Positions 1-8,020 of a DNA stretch of 34,098 bases are shown piece after piece. The DNA comes from Bacteroidales bacterium (GTDB taxonomy: Bacteria > Bacteroidota > Bacteroidia > Bacteroidales > UBA6680): assembly GCA_016926405.1 (NCBI GenBank), contig JAFGOQ010000179.1:1-34098 (forward strand), read 5' to 3'. The translations under genes and the position numbers were made by a program. The notes under the pieces are model-generated. The model ran no database searches. It saw nothing but the letters and a program-made list of their open reading frames with translations, and was not told the DNA's origin. Every line of letters starts with the position of its first letter. Position 1 is the first letter of the stretch.

Positions 1-26
1 CGAAGGATTGTTTCATTGAAAACACA

Positions 27-52
27 ACGTTTCGACTCCGCTCAACGTGACA
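27..52. repeat. Possible dispersed intergenic repeat fragment
   Basis: The stretch reads, on the minus strand, as TGTCACGTTGAGCGGAGTC followed by GAAACGT. From memory, GTTGAGCGGAGTCGAA-type segments occur as dispersed intergenic repeats in Bacteroidota genomes. It has short complementary ends (ACGTT at 27-31, AACGT at 44-48). It lies outside any gene, just beyond the pruA terminator. The resemblance is recalled and has not been searched. Confidence 0.35.
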
Positions 53-123
53 TTTTAATTTTTATTAATTGTTTTTGGACACCTTCTTCTGTTTTTAGTG
101 CTTATAACAAACATCTGCAAAAC

Positions 124-154
124 AAAAAGCTCGACCACATTGGCCGAGCTTTTT
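124..154 (-). terminator. Rho-independent terminator of pruA
   Basis: AAAAAGCTCG pairs with CGAGCTTTTT. After one mismatch an inner CCA/TGG stem closes on a CAT loop. The hairpin lies about 18 bases past the pruA stop codon, and the minus-strand copy runs into a T-rich tract. The A/T symmetry means it could also stop transcription arriving from the left. Confidence 0.8.
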
Positions 155-172
155 AAATTTATATATAAACTC

Positions 173-1804
173 TTATTCTTCAGCTAAGAATGGATATCTG
201 TAGTCTGTTGGCGGAACAAAAGTCTCTTTAATAGTTCGTGGCGAAACCCAACGAAGCAGATTAATCATAGAACCAGCTTTATCGTTAGTACCCGAACCAC
301 GTCCACCACCAAATGGTTGCTGTCCTACAACGGCACCTGTTGGTTTATCGTTAATATAGAAGTTACCAGCACAATTAACTAAACGCTTAGTAGCTCTCTC
401 AATTGCATAACGATCTTGCGAAATAATTGAACCTGTTAAAGCATAAATTGAAGTCTTATCAAGAATGTCCATTGTCTCATCAAACTTATCGTCTTCGTAA
501 ACATAAACAGTAATAATTGGACCAAACAACTCTTCAACCATAGTAGTATACTGAGGAACTTTAGCCTCGATAACTGTAGGATGAATAAACCAACCCACCG
601 ATTTATCGTAAGTACCACCAATAACAATCTCGGCATCTTTATCTTCTTTAGCCTGATCAATTGCTTTAGCTAATTTATTAAACGACGACTCGTCGATAAC
701 AGCATTAAAGAAATTACGGAAATCTTCAGTTCCTCCAATCTTAAACGACTCAACATCTTTACGAACCCCCTCTTTAACCTGTGCCCACATGCTGCGTGGA
801 ATATAAGCTCTTGAAGCAGCCGAACATTTCTGTCCTTGATATTCAAAAGCACCACGAGTAATGGCAGTAATAACAGTCTCAGGCTTAGCCGATGGGTGAA
901 CCATAATAAAGTCTTTACCACCAGTTTCACCAACAATACGAGGATACGATTTGTAGTTATGAATATTATCGCCAATAGTTTTCCAAATATTTTGGAATAC
1001 CTCGGTAGAACCAGTAAAGTGAATACCTGCAAATTCTGGATGCGAGAAGATAACCTCGCCAGCAACAGGACCCGAAACATACATTAAGTTAATAACGCCA
1101 TCAGGAAGACCAGCTTCTTTAAAGATCTGCATAATTACTCTTGCCGAGTAAATTTGAGTGTTAGCAGGTTTCCAAACAACAGTATTACCCATCATAGCAG
1201 GTGCCGAAGGTAAGTTACCAGCAATTGCAGTAAAGTTAAATGGAGTAAGTGCAAAAACAAATCCCTCAAGAGGACGCTGCTCTACTCTATTCCAAACACC
1301 ATCAGACGAAGCTGGTTGTTGTTTGTAAATTTCAGTCATATACTGAACGTTGAATCTTAAGAAATCGGCAAGCTCGCAAGCAGAGTCAATCTCGGCTTGA
1401 AAAGCACTCTTAGACTGAGCAAGCATAGTTGCTGCGTTAATCTTAGCTCTGTATGGCCCAGCAAGCAGGTCGGCAGCTTTTAAAAATATAGACGCTCTGT
1501 GTTCCCACGATAAGTTTGCCCAATTTGCCTTAGCAGCAAGAGCACTTTCGATAGCCATTTTTACATGACTAGCATCGCCTTTGTGAAAATGACCAAGAGT
1601 GTGCTTATGATCGTGAGGTGGGAACATTCGTCCCATATTTCCTGTCTTTATTTCTTTGCCACCAATATACATTGGTACTTCAATTTCTTGAGAACGAGCC
1701 TCTTTTAAGGCTGCTTGTAACTCAGCTCTCGCAGGGGTACCTGGAGCATAACTGTTAATCGGCTCATTTTTAGCCGCCGGAACATTGTAGAATCCTTTTG
1801 CCAT
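173..1804 (-). CDS. pruA: L-glutamate gamma-semialdehyde dehydrogenase (P5C dehydrogenase)
   Basis: This NAD-dependent aldehyde dehydrogenase performs the second step of proline catabolism. It oxidises glutamate gamma-semialdehyde (from 1-pyrroline-5-carboxylate) to glutamate and makes NADH in the cytoplasm. The 543-residue protein has the length of the stand-alone bacterial and mitochondrial P5CDH type and is not fused to proline dehydrogenase. Visible family motifs are TPFNFTAI (about 187-194), WKPA (211-214), the FTGSTEV cofactor loop (about 263-269), the general base in VGETGGKD (E293) and the nucleophile in QGQKCSA (C327). The start codon is the only good one and gives the family's usual N-terminus. 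No prolyl dehydrogenase gene is in the window. A -7-type promoter box lies upstream and a strong terminator downstream, so it can be transcribed alone, although read-through from the upstream plug gene is possible. Confidence 0.97.
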   Translation of the reverse strand: MAKGFYNVPAAKNEPINSYAPGTPARAELQAALKEARSQEIEVPMYIGGKEIKTGNMGRMFPPHDHKHTLGHFHKGDASHVKMAIESALAAKANWANLSWEHRASIFLKAADLLAGPYRAKINAATMLAQSKSAFQAEIDSACELADFLRFNVQYMTEIYKQQPASSDGVWNRVEQRPLEGFVFALTPFNFTAIAGNLPSAPAMMGNTVVWKPANTQIYSARVIMQIFKEAGLPDGVINLMYVSGPVAGEVIFSHPEFAGIHFTGSTEVFQNIWKTIGDNIHNYKSYPRIVGETGGKDFIMVHPSAKPETVITAITRGAFEYQGQKCSAASRAYIPRSMWAQVKEGVRKDVESFKIGGTEDFRNFFNAVIDESSFNKLAKAIDQAKEDKDAEIVIGGTYDKSVGWFIHPTVIEAKVPQYTTMVEELFGPIITVYVYEDDKFDETMDILDKTSIYALTGSIISQDRYAIERATKRLVNCAGNFYINDKPTGAVVGQQPFGGGRGSGTNDKAGSMINLLRWVSPRTIKETFVPPTDYRYPFLAEE

Positions 1805-1842
1805 GATAAATATGTGTTTTTTAAGGTTAATAATCAGAAAAA

Positions 1843-1850
1843 CAAAAATA
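1843..1850 (-). promoter_or_regulatory. Candidate Bacteroidota -7 box for pruA
   Basis: The minus strand reads TATTTTTG, an exact match to TAnnTTTG, 38 bases before the pruA start codon. No TTTG-like -33 element is seen at the expected spacing, and the region is very AT-rich, so this is tentative. Confidence 0.35.
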
Positions 1851-1904
1851 AGAGTTAGGAGTTCTTATTTTATGATAATCGTCATCTTTTAAAATTTATA
1901 CAAA

Positions 1905-3185
1905 TTATTCTGTTTTATTCGAGTTTACAACACTTGTACAAATAAGTCTATCGTAGTTGTAACTTAAATCGGTTAAATAAATATATACATTATATAAGTT
2001 TTGAGTTTCGTAATGGCTACCAGAAAAAATTGACTGCTTAATTACATCATTAGGAAGCTTAGTTACATACTTATAATTATAGTAACCTTGCTTAAGCATA
2101 ATTGTTAGTTCGTACTTTTCTATTTCTGGATTCCATTTCATCTGGTTATTTCCATTACAGTCCCAATTAGTAAGAGCCCCATACAAATAAGGTTTTCCAA
2201 GAGTTATCTGCTTATTATAATTTAAAGTAAAATGAACAAAAACATAATCGGCCTCAACATGACTATTGTCGTATGTATCGCGCTTTACTAAATACTTACC
2301 ATTAATATCTCTGCTATAAAAATATGGTTCGAAAAGCATATCCAAATCATCGTGAAGCATTGTAAAATAATAGTCGTTAATAATAGTAGTATTCTTAATT
2401 CGCTCCGAGTTGTATTTTTCGTTCTTAAGATCAACATATCGAAATTCATTTCCTGCATCGAAAACAATTTTCTCGCTATTATTATATATCACTTTGCCAT
2501 CGCGTAAAAAATCGGGCTTATCTAAATCTATTCTATTATTCCAATCGCCATTTTGCAAAATAGAGACAAACAATTGACTATAAGGGTTTGTAATATACGT
2601 TGGGTTCTCGTCTATTTCTAAATACAACTCCTGACCCGAATTATACATCGAAGCATCGAGCGGACGTGTACACTTTACTTTAACCTTAGTAAGAGGTTCG
2701 TAAACAGTAAATCGCTTAGTTATTTTTATCTGGTTACCATTATCTTTGGTATAAATATCAATTATATAATTACCCGATTTAAGAATCGACATATCGTCGT
2801 TTGGCAACTCAAGAGTATAATTAACATACGGAACCAAAGTATTAAACGAATATTCGTAATCCATAATTTGGTTATCGTTAAAACCTGTTGAATAAAAAGA
2901 AGTATTAACATCGCTCTTTTTCCAATCTCTTGTGCAGTGTGTAATACTGTAATAATAATCCTTTACCTCGTTATCAAGATCGTCGAACTTAAGAACTAAC
3001 TTCTCGTCGGAGTCTAATTGTATATTAGGCATAGAAAGCTCGTTGCCTTTCTGATAAAAAAGAACTGTTCGAATATTATTCACCGAAACATTTTCGGTAC
3101 AAACAGTGTTTACAGGTTGACTTTTTGCTGTTAATAAAAAAACAGTTGATATAATTAGTATTAATAGAGGTTTATTTGTGCTCAT
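1905..3185 (-). CDS. Type IX secretion system plug-type protein (DUF5103 family)
   Basis: This exported protein of 426 residues begins with a signal peptide (hydrophobic LLILIISTVFLL, probable cleavage after TAKS). The rest is beta-rich. It matches what I know of the DUF5103 family: an N-terminal beta-sandwich starting around NIRTVLFYQKGNELSMP, the YYYSITHCTRDW segment, a RPLDASMYNSGQELYLEID stretch, and a C-terminal E-set-like region (YGALTNWD through GYYNYKYV, about 335-380). In Flavobacterium johnsoniae a member closes the SprA translocon channel on its periplasmic side, hence 'plug'. By inference this organism has a type IX secretion system, although no other T9SS gene lies here. The gene is divergent from nqrA and points towards pruA, with no clear terminator in the 100-bp gap. 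A near-consensus -7 box (TATTTTTA) lies upstream of the start codon. Confidence 0.82.
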   Translation of the reverse strand: MSTNKPLLILIISTVFLLTAKSQPVNTVCTENVSVNNIRTVLFYQKGNELSMPNIQLDSDEKLVLKFDDLDNEVKDYYYSITHCTRDWKKSDVNTSFYSTGFNDNQIMDYEYSFNTLVPYVNYTLELPNDDMSILKSGNYIIDIYTKDNGNQIKITKRFTVYEPLTKVKVKCTRPLDASMYNSGQELYLEIDENPTYITNPYSQLFVSILQNGDWNNRIDLDKPDFLRDGKVIYNNSEKIVFDAGNEFRYVDLKNEKYNSERIKNTTIINDYYFTMLHDDLDMLFEPYFYSRDINGKYLVKRDTYDNSHVEADYVFVHFTLNYNKQITLGKPYLYGALTNWDCNGNNQMKWNPEIEKYELTIMLKQGYYNYKYVTKLPNDVIKQSIFSGSHYETQNLYNVYIYLTDLSYNYDRLICTSVVNSNKTE

Positions 3186-3293
3186 ATGTTATTAAATATT
3201 TTTTGCTAAAAATAACAATTATTATGGTGTATAAAATCATTATCAAGAATTATATAAGGCTAATCTTATTTGATATTCAGAGCTATTAACACA

Positions 3294-3322
3294 TACATAA
3301 ATTAATATATATGATTTATGTA
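3294..3322. repeat. Inverted repeat in the nqrA upstream region
   Basis: TACATAAAT and ATTTATGTA form perfect 9-base arms around an 11-base AT-rich centre. The element lies about 28 bases upstream of the -33 box of the proposed nqr promoter, in the 192-bp divergent gap between the plug gene and nqrA. It could be an operator or simply a product of AT richness. Confidence 0.4.
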
Positions 3323-3349
3323 ATAATTCATATTCTATGCTTTAGAAAA

Positions 3350-3380
3350 CTTGTATTAGAGGTAAAAATGAATAATTTTG
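3350..3380 (+). promoter_or_regulatory. Promoter of the nqr operon
   Basis: CTTG at 3350-3353 is followed after 19 bases by TAATTTTG at 3373-3380. This fits the Bacteroidota pattern TTTG-N19-TAnnTTTG with one change in the -33 box. Transcription would begin near 3387, leaving an untranslated leader of about 20 bases before the ATG at 3408. The TTG used as the ORF-track start of nqrA lies inside this -7 box. Confidence 0.6.
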
Positions 3381-3407
3381 CTCACTGAAAATAAATTTAC
3401 ATTTAGT

Positions 3408-4760
3408 ATGTCTCAGATTATTAATATAAAAAAAGGTTTAGACATTAGGCTAAAAGGAAAATCAGACGTTGTTCTATCACGCCCCTCAATGGCAGATAGT
3501 TATGCAATTAAGCCAACCGATTTTCACGGAGTAACACCTAAGTTGTCTGTAAACATTGGCGACAAAGTCAAAGCCGGGGCACCTTTGTTTTTCGACAAAA
3601 ACAATCCTAAAGTGCTTTTTACTTCGCCTGTTAGCGGTGAAGTTGTAGACGTAGTTCGTGGCGAAAGACGTAAGATATTAGAGGTAATAGTGAAAGCTGA
3701 TTCTGAAGTTGAATATCAGAATTTTGACATTACTAAAGGAAATTTTTCGGCCGAAGAGATTAAGGAGTTGATGCTTATCAGTGGTTTGTGGCCTTCGGTA
3801 ATCCAACGTCCTTACGGTATTATTGCTAATGCTGAGGATTCTCCACGCGATATTTTTGTATCGTGTTTTGACTCTGCTCCACTAGCTACCGATATCGACT
3901 TTATGGTAAAAGACGAAGTAGAAAGTTTTACAGCTGGTGTTAAAGCTCTTCAGAAACTTACTTCGGGTAAAGTTCATTTTGGACTAAATGCCGATTATCA
4001 AAAAGATAGTCTTTTCACTAAAATAGATGGCGTAGAGCTTCACTATTTCAGAGGAATGCACCCAGCAGGTAACGTTGGAACACAAATTCACAAGGTTAAT
4101 CCAATTAGCAAAGGCGATATTGTTTGGACAATCGCTCCTCAGCATATTATTATGTTAGGTCGTTTGTTAACTAAAGGCATTTACGACGCTTCGCAAATTA
4201 TTTCTCTTGGCGGATCGGAAGTTAAAAAGACTGGTTACTTTAAAGTAATCTCTGGTGCTTCTATCTCGAATCTTGTTGACAAAAATGTTAACAACGAAAA
4301 CGAGCTTCGTTACATAAGTGGTAATGTTCTTACTGGTCAGCAAATCTCTAAAGACGGTTTCCTTGGTTATTACAGCAACTCAATTAATGTAATTCCAGAA
4401 GGTCGTCATTTTGAATTTATTGGTTGGGCACTTCCTGGACTTAAAAAGTTCAGTATGTCTAAAACATTCTTCTCGTGGATGACACCTAAAAAAGAGTATT
4501 CGCTTGACACTAACTTAAATGGTGGCGACAGAGCTTTTGTTATGAGTGGTCAGTACGAAAAAGTTGTTCCTATGGATATTTATCCTGTTCATTTATTGAA
4601 AGCTATTCTTGCCGAAGATATCGACAAAATGGAGCAGTTAGGAATCTACGAAATTATTGAAGAAGATTTTGCTTTGTGTGAATTTGTTTGTACATCGAAA
4701 ATTGATGTTCAGCACATCGTTCGTCAAGGTCTTGATTTAATGGTAAAAGAGTTAGGTTAA
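3408..4760 (+). CDS. nqrA: Na+-translocating NADH:quinone reductase subunit A
   Basis: NqrA is the large cytoplasm-facing subunit of the Na+-NQR complex, without membrane segments, and is associated with the quinone site near NqrB. The protein starts MSQIINIKKGLDIRLKGK, the family's usual N-terminus, followed by a barrel-sandwich/Rnf-C-like region (GDKVKAGAPLFFDKNNPKVLFTSPVSGEVV). It continues through GMHPAGNVGTQIHKV and ends in a typical C-terminal region. The ORF track begins ten codons earlier at a TTG. I chose the ATG at 3408 because it matches the family start and because the TTG falls within the -7 promoter box. The resulting 450 residues suit the family. It is the first gene of nqrABCDEF. 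Confidence 0.96.
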   Translation: MSQIINIKKGLDIRLKGKSDVVLSRPSMADSYAIKPTDFHGVTPKLSVNIGDKVKAGAPLFFDKNNPKVLFTSPVSGEVVDVVRGERRKILEVIVKADSEVEYQNFDITKGNFSAEEIKELMLISGLWPSVIQRPYGIIANAEDSPRDIFVSCFDSAPLATDIDFMVKDEVESFTAGVKALQKLTSGKVHFGLNADYQKDSLFTKIDGVELHYFRGMHPAGNVGTQIHKVNPISKGDIVWTIAPQHIIMLGRLLTKGIYDASQIISLGGSEVKKTGYFKVISGASISNLVDKNVNNENELRYISGNVLTGQQISKDGFLGYYSNSINVIPEGRHFEFIGWALPGLKKFSMSKTFFSWMTPKKEYSLDTNLNGGDRAFVMSGQYEKVVPMDIYPVHLLKAILAEDIDKMEQLGIYEIIEEDFALCEFVCTSKIDVQHIVRQGLDLMVKELG

Positions 4761-4781
4761 TATTATTAGGTAAATAAAATA

Positions 4782-4798
4782 TGACATTTTTAATGTCA
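4782..4798 (+). promoter_or_regulatory. Intercistronic hairpin between nqrA and nqrB
   Basis: TGACATT and AATGTCA form a perfect 7-bp stem with a three-base loop in the 58-bp nqrA-nqrB gap, the longest gap in the operon. No T-run follows, so it is not a standard terminator. It could stabilise or direct processing of the nqrA message, which is inference. Confidence 0.4.
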
Positions 4799-4818
4799 GA
4801 AAGAAATATAGATAAGCA

Positions 4819-5979
4819 ATGAAGGCTTTAAGAAGATTTATGGATAATATCAAGCCCCACTTCGAAGAGGGTGGTAAGCTTGGTGCATTCAAATCGGTTT
4901 ACGACGGCTTTGACACGTTTTTATTTGTTCCCGATGCGGTTACAAAAAAAGGTGCTCATATTCGCGACGCTATCGATTTAAAAAGAACAATGAGTGTTGT
5001 TGTTTTGGCGTTGGTACCTGCTCTTTTGTTTGGTATTTACAACACAGGATATCAACACTTTTTGTCGTTAGGACAAGAGGTTACATTTTGGGAGATTGTA
5101 AGTCATGGACTTATTAAGGTTCTTCCATTAGTTATTGTTTCGTATGCTGTTGGTTTAGGTATTGAATTTGCCGTAGCACAAATGCGCAAACACGAAATAA
5201 ACGAGGGTTTCCTTGTTTCGGGTATGTTAATTCCACTTATTGTTCCTGTCGACACTCCTCTTTGGATGGTTGCAGTTGCAACTGCTTTTGCTGTAATTAT
5301 TGGCAAAGAAATTTTTGGTGGTACAGGTATGAATATATGGAACCCTGCTCTTATTACCAGAGCATTTCTATTTTTTGCTTACCCTTCGAAAATGTCGGGC
5401 GACTACGTTTGGATTAGCGGATTAAGCAGTGGCGAAGGTGTTGTTGACGGTTTCTCGGGAGCTACTCCTTTGGCTAATGCAGCAGCTGGTTTAACAGAAA
5501 AACTTCCTTCGGTATCAGACATGTTCTTCGGATTTATTCCTGGTTCTATTGGCGAAACATCAACTTTAGCTATTTTAATTGGTGCTGTGCTTCTTATTGC
5601 TACTGGTATTGCTAGCTGGAAGATTATGCTTTCAACTGTATTAGGTGGTTTAACAATGGGATTAATTTTTAATGCCTTTGCAGTAAACTCGTTTATGGAG
5701 ATGTCGGCTATTAATCACCTTATGCTTGGTGGTTTTGCTTTTGGTGCTGTTTTTATGGCTACCGATCCTGTTTCGGGTTCGCAAACAGAGACTGGAAAAT
5801 GGATTTACGGATTCCTTATTGGTATGTTCGCTATATTAATTCGTGTTTTCAACCCAGCTTACCCAGAAGGTATGATGTTAGCTATTCTACTTATGAACAC
5901 TTTTGCTCCGCTTATCGACCACTATGTTCTTCAGTCGAATATTCGTCGTCGTATGAAAAGAGTTAAGGTAAACGCTTAA
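4819..5979 (+). CDS. nqrB: Na+-translocating NADH:quinone reductase subunit B
   Basis: NqrB is the large membrane subunit of Na+-NQR. It carries a covalently bound FMN and is thought to hold the riboflavin and part of the sodium path. The 386-residue protein has a cytoplasmic N-terminus and about ten hydrophobic segments. The flavinylation motif DGFSGATPL is intact, with T216 the expected FMN-bearing threonine (ApbE-type consensus D-x-x-S-G-A-T). Other family landmarks are NIWNPALITRAFLFFAYP and FMATDPVSGSQT. The FMN transferase ApbE, needed to load the cofactor, is not in the window. The start ATG is preceded by a 58-bp gap with a hairpin, and the gene ends 10 bases before nqrC. Confidence 0.97.
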   Translation: MKALRRFMDNIKPHFEEGGKLGAFKSVYDGFDTFLFVPDAVTKKGAHIRDAIDLKRTMSVVVLALVPALLFGIYNTGYQHFLSLGQEVTFWEIVSHGLIKVLPLVIVSYAVGLGIEFAVAQMRKHEINEGFLVSGMLIPLIVPVDTPLWMVAVATAFAVIIGKEIFGGTGMNIWNPALITRAFLFFAYPSKMSGDYVWISGLSSGEGVVDGFSGATPLANAAAGLTEKLPSVSDMFFGFIPGSIGETSTLAILIGAVLLIATGIASWKIMLSTVLGGLTMGLIFNAFAVNSFMEMSAINHLMLGGFAFGAVFMATDPVSGSQTETGKWIYGFLIGMFAILIRVFNPAYPEGMMLAILLMNTFAPLIDHYVLQSNIRRRMKRVKVNA

Positions 5980-5989
5980 TAATTGGGAT

Positions 5990-6712
5990 ATGAAGAAACA
6001 GACTAATTTATACATATTCGCATACGCTTCGATAATGGTTATCGTGGTAGCGGCAATTCTTTCATTTGCGTCAATTGCTCTTAAGCCTGCACAAATGAAA
6101 AATCTTGAGATAGAGAAGAAACTAGACATTTTACGCTCGGTGAACCTTGCGGCCGATGCTTCTAATGTTAAAGATAAAAACAGCTATGTTGAAGGTGAAT
6201 TCGATAAATTCATCAAACAACGTTTGGTTGTTGATTACAAAGGAAATGTAAAAGAGGGCGTTGATGCTTTTGAGATAACTTTAAAAGAGGAACAAGCAAA
6301 AGATATCGAAGATAGAAACCTACCTCTTTATGTTTGTCAGTTTGAAGATGGAAGTGTAAAATATATCATTCCTGTTCTTGGAAAAGGTCTTTGGGGTCCT
6401 ATTTGGGGAAACATTGCCCTTAACGAAGATATGAACACTATTTATGGTGTTACTTTCGATCATAAAGGCGAAACTCCTGGTCTTGGTGCCGATATCAACA
6501 AACCTTTCTTTATGGAGCCTTTTAAAGGTAAACAGATAATGAATGGCGATAAATTTGTGTCAATCATTGTTCATAAAGGAGGTGCTCCAGAGGGCGATAT
6601 TCATGGTGTTGACGCTATTTCGGGCGGAACAATAACATCGAAAGGTCTTGAGGCTATGGTTAAGACTTGTCTTAGCGACTATGTTCCTTATTTTAATAAT
6701 GTAAGAAAATAA
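5990..6712 (+). CDS. nqrC: Na+-translocating NADH:quinone reductase subunit C
   Basis: NqrC is a 240-residue subunit with one N-terminal membrane helix (about 7-31) and a periplasmic FMN-binding domain. It passes electrons between the iron-sulphur centre and the NqrB flavin. The domain shows GKGLWGPIWG, FDHKGETPGLGADI and the flavin attachment site DAISGGTIT near the C-terminus. T214 is the expected modified threonine. The motif has glycine where the classic SGAT has alanine. From context the protein is still expected to be flavinylated, and this substitution may be normal for the lineage. It starts 10 bases after nqrB, and the next gene follows within 12 bases. Confidence 0.96.
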   Translation: MKKQTNLYIFAYASIMVIVVAAILSFASIALKPAQMKNLEIEKKLDILRSVNLAADASNVKDKNSYVEGEFDKFIKQRLVVDYKGNVKEGVDAFEITLKEEQAKDIEDRNLPLYVCQFEDGSVKYIIPVLGKGLWGPIWGNIALNEDMNTIYGVTFDHKGETPGLGADINKPFFMEPFKGKQIMNGDKFVSIIVHKGGAPEGDIHGVDAISGGTITSKGLEAMVKTCLSDYVPYFNNVRK

Positions 6713-6724
6713 AATATTATAGTG

Positions 6725-7366
6725 ATGAGCGAAAAAGAACCATTGTTTTCATCAAAGAACATGAAACTTCTTACCAATCCACTTAATGAGAATAACCCCA
6801 TTACAGTGCAGGTATTAGGTATTTGTTCGGCATTAGCGGTTACTGTAAAAGTACAGCCTGCTTTTGTTATGGCCCTTTCTGTTACGGCAGTTATGGCATT
6901 CTCGAATGTTATTATCTCTCTACTTCGAAATACTATTCCAACTCGTATTCGTATTATTGTTCAGTTGGTTATTATTGCTTCGTTAGTAATTCTTGTCGAC
7001 CAATTACTTAAAGCTTATGTTTACGACATTAGTAAACAGCTTTCGGTGTTTGTAGGACTTATTATCACTAACTGTATTATTATGGGTCGTTTAGAGGCTT
7101 TTGCTCTTGGTAACAAACCATGGCCTTCGCTTCTTGATGGTATTGGTAATGGTGCAGGATACGGTATTATTCTTGTTATTATTGCTGTTATTCGCGAGCT
7201 ATTTGGTTCGGGAACAATTGCTGGTTTCCAGATTATACCACAGTCGTTTTACGATTTTGGATACGTTAATAATGGACTTATGATTTTACCTCCAATGGCA
7301 CTTGTTGTTGTAGGTGTTATTATCTGGGTTCAGCGTGCTAAAAACAAAGATCTTCAAGAGTCCTAA
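6725..7366 (+). CDS. nqrD: Na+-translocating NADH:quinone reductase subunit D
   Basis: NqrD is a small integral membrane subunit, homologous to RnfE and to NqrE. Together with NqrE it holds a buried iron centre between inverted half-helices. The protein has about six hydrophobic segments and the family signatures NPLNENNPITVQVLGICSALAVT near the start, TNCIIMGRLEAFA in the middle and a conserved glycine-rich DGIGNGAGYG. C-terminal residues are polar (QRAKNKDLQES). The ORF track begins at a GTG one codon upstream; I use the adjacent ATG (213 residues), which gives MSEKEPLFSSKN. The overlapping cysteine/tyrosine-rich ORF in another frame is a shadow. Confidence 0.96.
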   Translation: MSEKEPLFSSKNMKLLTNPLNENNPITVQVLGICSALAVTVKVQPAFVMALSVTAVMAFSNVIISLLRNTIPTRIRIIVQLVIIASLVILVDQLLKAYVYDISKQLSVFVGLIITNCIIMGRLEAFALGNKPWPSLLDGIGNGAGYGIILVIIAVIRELFGSGTIAGFQIIPQSFYDFGYVNNGLMILPPMALVVVGVIIWVQRAKNKDLQES

Positions 7367-7384
7367 TTTTTAAACACTAGAGTT

Positions 7385-8002
7385 ATGCAAGACATTATAA
7401 ATATTTTTGTAAAATCCATCTTTATCGATAATATGGTTTTTGCCTACTTCTTAGGTATGTGTTCGTACTTAGCGGTATCAAAAACTGTAAAAACATCTGT
7501 TGGACTTGGATTAGCCGTAGTCTTTGTACTTGGTATTACTGTACCAGTAGATTATCTTCTTAATCAATACGTTCTTAAACCAGGTGCTATGACTTGGTTA
7601 AGCGCCGATTTAGCCGACGTTGATCTTAGTTTCTTAAGCTTTATTATGTTTATTGCTGTTATAGCATCGATGGTTCAGCTTGTTGAGATGATTGTTGAGA
7701 AATTTACTCCTGCTCTTTACTCTTCGTTGGGTATTTTCCTTCCGCTTATTGCTGTTAACTGTGCTATTTTAGGTGGCTCGTTATTTATGCAAGAGCGCGA
7801 GTATGCTTCTATTGGACAAGCTACATCGTTTGGTTTAGGTTCGGGTATTGGTTGGTTTTTAGCTATTGTTGGTATTGCAGCTATTCGCGAAAAACTTACT
7901 TACTCTAAAGTGCCAGCTCCGCTTCGCGGACTAGGAATAACATTTATTGTTACTGGTTTAATGGGAATTGCCTTTATGAGTTTTATGGGTATTAAATTAT
8001 AA
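7385..8002 (+). CDS. nqrE: Na+-translocating NADH:quinone reductase subunit E
   Basis: NqrE is a 205-residue integral membrane subunit homologous to RnfA and paired with NqrD in inverted topology. It has six hydrophobic segments. Typical family sequences are [21 protein letters not shown] near the N-terminus (with the cysteine of the iron site), [36 protein letters not shown] in the middle (second cysteine) and a C-terminal [17 protein letters not shown] segment. It starts 18 bases after nqrD and ends 18 bases before nqrF. Length and motif content are those of a complete functional subunit. Confidence 0.97.
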   Translation: MQDIINIFVKSIFIDNMVFAYFLGMCSYLAVSKTVKTSVGLGLAVVFVLGITVPVDYLLNQYVLKPGAMTWLSADLADVDLSFLSFIMFIAVIASMVQLVEMIVEKFTPALYSSLGIFLPLIAVNCAILGGSLFMQEREYASIGQATSFGLGSGIGWFLAIVGIAAIREKLTYSKVPAPLRGLGITFIVTGLMGIAFMSFMGIKL

Positions 8003-8020
8003 TTTAAAAGAAACTAAAAG

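Noticed and set aside
3378-3407. TTG start for nqrA as in the ORF track
   Set aside because: The TTG lies within the proposed -7 box and the extra ten residues do not match the family start.
6823-7011. 62-residue cysteine/tyrosine-rich ORF
   Set aside because: It lies entirely inside nqrD in another frame; its composition is what an out-of-frame reading of that membrane-protein gene gives.
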